In this document: in pieces, positions 5,249 through 6,217 of the stretch
Layout: each line of letters starts with the position of its first letter
How positions within the stretch are numbered: the first letter of the stretch is position 1
NCBI GenBank assembly: GCA_005878685.1
Contig: VBLN01000097.1
Location: forward strand, 1-6,217
Origin: Deltaproteobacteria bacterium
GTDB lineage: Bacteria > Desulfobacterota > Binatia > UBA9968
Direction of reading: 5' to 3'
DNA: 6,217 nucleotides
The notes under the pieces: model-generated
Told to the model about the DNA's origin: nothing
What the model saw: only the letters and a program-made list of their open reading frames with translations
The model's database searches: none
Position numbers and translations under genes: made by a program

Positions 5249-5722
5249 ATGAAAAGACTTAAGGATTTTGCTTCGGTCGTCGTCTTCGGCGTCGTATGCA
5301 TAGGGGCCGGATTCATCTGGGCCCAGACCGGTGCTCATATAATGGTCACACCGGACGAGCTTAAGTGGGTTGATGTTCCGTCACTGCCCCCTGGCGCAAA
5401 GCTTGCCGTCATTGAAGGGCCGCTGACTGAGGCGGTGCCATTTACGTTTCGCCTAAAATTTCCCGCCAACTACCAGGTGCCGGCACACTGGCATCTGGCG
5501 GTCGAGCGGGTTACCGTGATCTCGGGGACCGTGAACATGGGCATGGGAGACAAGCTGGATCGGCAAAAGACGAAAGCCTTAGGTCCTGGAAGTATCTCAA
5601 TCATACAGCCCAAGACCAATCACTTCGTCTGGACTAAAGAGGAAACCGTCGTTCAGCTCAACGGGGTGGGTCCCTGGGGCATCACCTACGTCAACGCCGC
5701 CGACGACCCGAGAAAGAAATAA
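5249..5722 (+). CDS. Exported cupin-domain protein (first of two paralogues)
   Basis: 157 aa. The N-terminus is a signal peptide: basic MKRLKD, hydrophobic core about 8-24, and a probable cleavage near WAQTGA, so it is likely periplasmic or secreted. The remainder is a single small beta-barrel cupin. Motif 1 has H80-x-H82-x3-E86-x6-G93 (HWHLAVERVTVISG), the canonical two-His-one-Glu metal site, and motif 2 supplies H125 (PKTNHFVW) as the fourth ligand. This fits a mononuclear metal centre, but the reaction or ligand is not predictable; cupins include dioxygenases, isomerases and sensors. The following gene is a clear paralogue 98 bp downstream, with no terminator seen between, so the two are probably co-transcribed. 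Confidence 0.85.
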   Translation: MKRLKDFASVVVFGVVCIGAGFIWAQTGAHIMVTPDELKWVDVPSLPPGAKLAVIEGPLTEAVPFTFRLKFPANYQVPAHWHLAVERVTVISGTVNMGMGDKLDRQKTKALGPGSISIIQPKTNHFVWTKEETVVQLNGVGPWGITYVNAADDPRKK

Positions 5723-5820
5723 CGGTTTCCGGCCAGCCCAGCGGTCGAGAGGCAGGGCAGCAAAAGGCAGTGCACGCCTCAGCTTGGATAGTTAGATCTC
5801 AAAGTAATAAGGAGGAGACG

Positions 5821-6217
5821 ATGAATACCTTTATTTGTCGAGTTGGATGCGCCGCCGCCTTCACCCTGTTTATGACGGCTGCGGTCGCGCAAAGTGAGCC
5901 GCTGAAGGCGGAACGGTTGACCCCCGATGAACTGAAGTGGAGTACGAGCGGGACGGGGAACCAGCAAGCAATATTTGCAGGCGACCCCCAGAAGGCCGGG
6001 ATGTATGCCTATCGCACGAGGTTTCCGGCAAATTTCAGGAACCAGCCGCATTTTCACCCCGATGAGCGGATCGTGACCATCATCTCGGGCACTTTGTATG
6101 TGGGCTACGGCGAGCAGTTCGATGAGAGCAAGATGAAGGTGCTGCCCGCCGGCAGCATTTTCACCGAGCCGGCGAAGCAACCGCATTTCGTCTGGGCGAA
6201 GGACGGGGAAGTCATCA
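5821..6217 (+). CDS. Exported cupin-domain protein (second paralogue), 3'-truncated
   Basis: The gene starts at ATG 5821 behind the strong SD GGAGG (5811-5815) and is open to the right edge, giving 132 residues. The signal peptide runs to about AVAQ-SEP (MNTFICRVGC start, hydrophobic core 9-22). It resembles the first cupin throughout: TPDELKW is shared, RFPANF matches KFPANY, VTIISGT matches VTVISGT, and QPHFVW matches TNHFVW. Metal-site residues are H77-x-H79 (HFHPDER) and H122. The Glu comes one position early (E82), and Arg83 occupies the place of the canonical Glu seen in the first copy, so the metal site or chemistry may differ. The end of the protein lies outside the window. Confidence 0.85.
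   Translation, partial: MNTFICRVGCAAAFTLFMTAAVAQSEPLKAERLTPDELKWSTSGTGNQQAIFAGDPQKAGMYAYRTRFPANFRNQPHFHPDERIVTIISGTLYVGYGEQFDESKMKVLPAGSIFTEPAKQPHFVWAKDGEVI

Noticed and set aside
5784..5810. Promoter-like TTGGAT ... TAATAA before the second cupin
   Set aside because: The spacer is 15 nt and the -10-like box abuts the SD, leaving no room for a normal leader; it is more likely chance AT-richness next to the ribosome site.

Overview
This is a GC-rich bacterial window from an organism I cannot name. All recognisable genes lie on the + strand, strong Shine-Dalgarno (SD) motifs precede several of them, and the proteins are of kinds common in soil Proteobacteria, Acidobacteria and related uncultured lineages. 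There are no tRNA, rRNA, CRISPR, transposase or phage genes. The content reads as a chromosomal accessory or metabolic region, not as a defence or mobile island.

Layout, left to right. (1) A vanadium-dependent haloperoxidase / PAP2-type protein, cut at its 5' end (2-1231). (2) An intergenic stretch with a hairpin-plus-terminator repeat (copy 1), a possible promoter and an inverted repeat. (3) A 22-codon hydrophobic small ORF (1515-1583) with a strong SD, overlapping by ATGA the start of an unrecognised 168-aa protein that looks like an internal duplication (1580-2086). (4) A second copy of the repeat (2116-2186) with a promoter-like sequence right after its T-tract. (5) A zinc-dependent medium-chain alcohol dehydrogenase (2307-3359) and, 79 bp on, an NMT1/SsuA-like binding-fold protein without a signal peptide (3439-4356), probably co-transcribed. 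(6) A third, terminator-less copy of the repeat (4384-4425). (7) A membrane methyltransferase of the isoprenylcysteine carboxyl methyltransferase (ICMT) type (4499-5128). (8) Two paralogous exported cupins (5249-5722, and 5821 to the right edge), the first behind a leader that can form a nested stem.

How the genes might work together: no single pathway is evident. The dehydrogenase and the NMT1-like protein are the best candidates for a functional pair. The two cupins are the other obvious pair. The haloperoxidase and both cupins are probably exported, the methyltransferase is in the membrane, and the dehydrogenase and NMT1-like protein look cytoplasmic.

The most unusual signal is the intergenic repeat. 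Three copies share a short hairpin, an exactly 12-nt spacer and a CGTYYTAC block. Two of them continue into a terminator with a conserved bulged A. Each copy follows the last gene of a predicted transcription unit, and none lies inside the predicted operon. I do not recognise the element as a named family.
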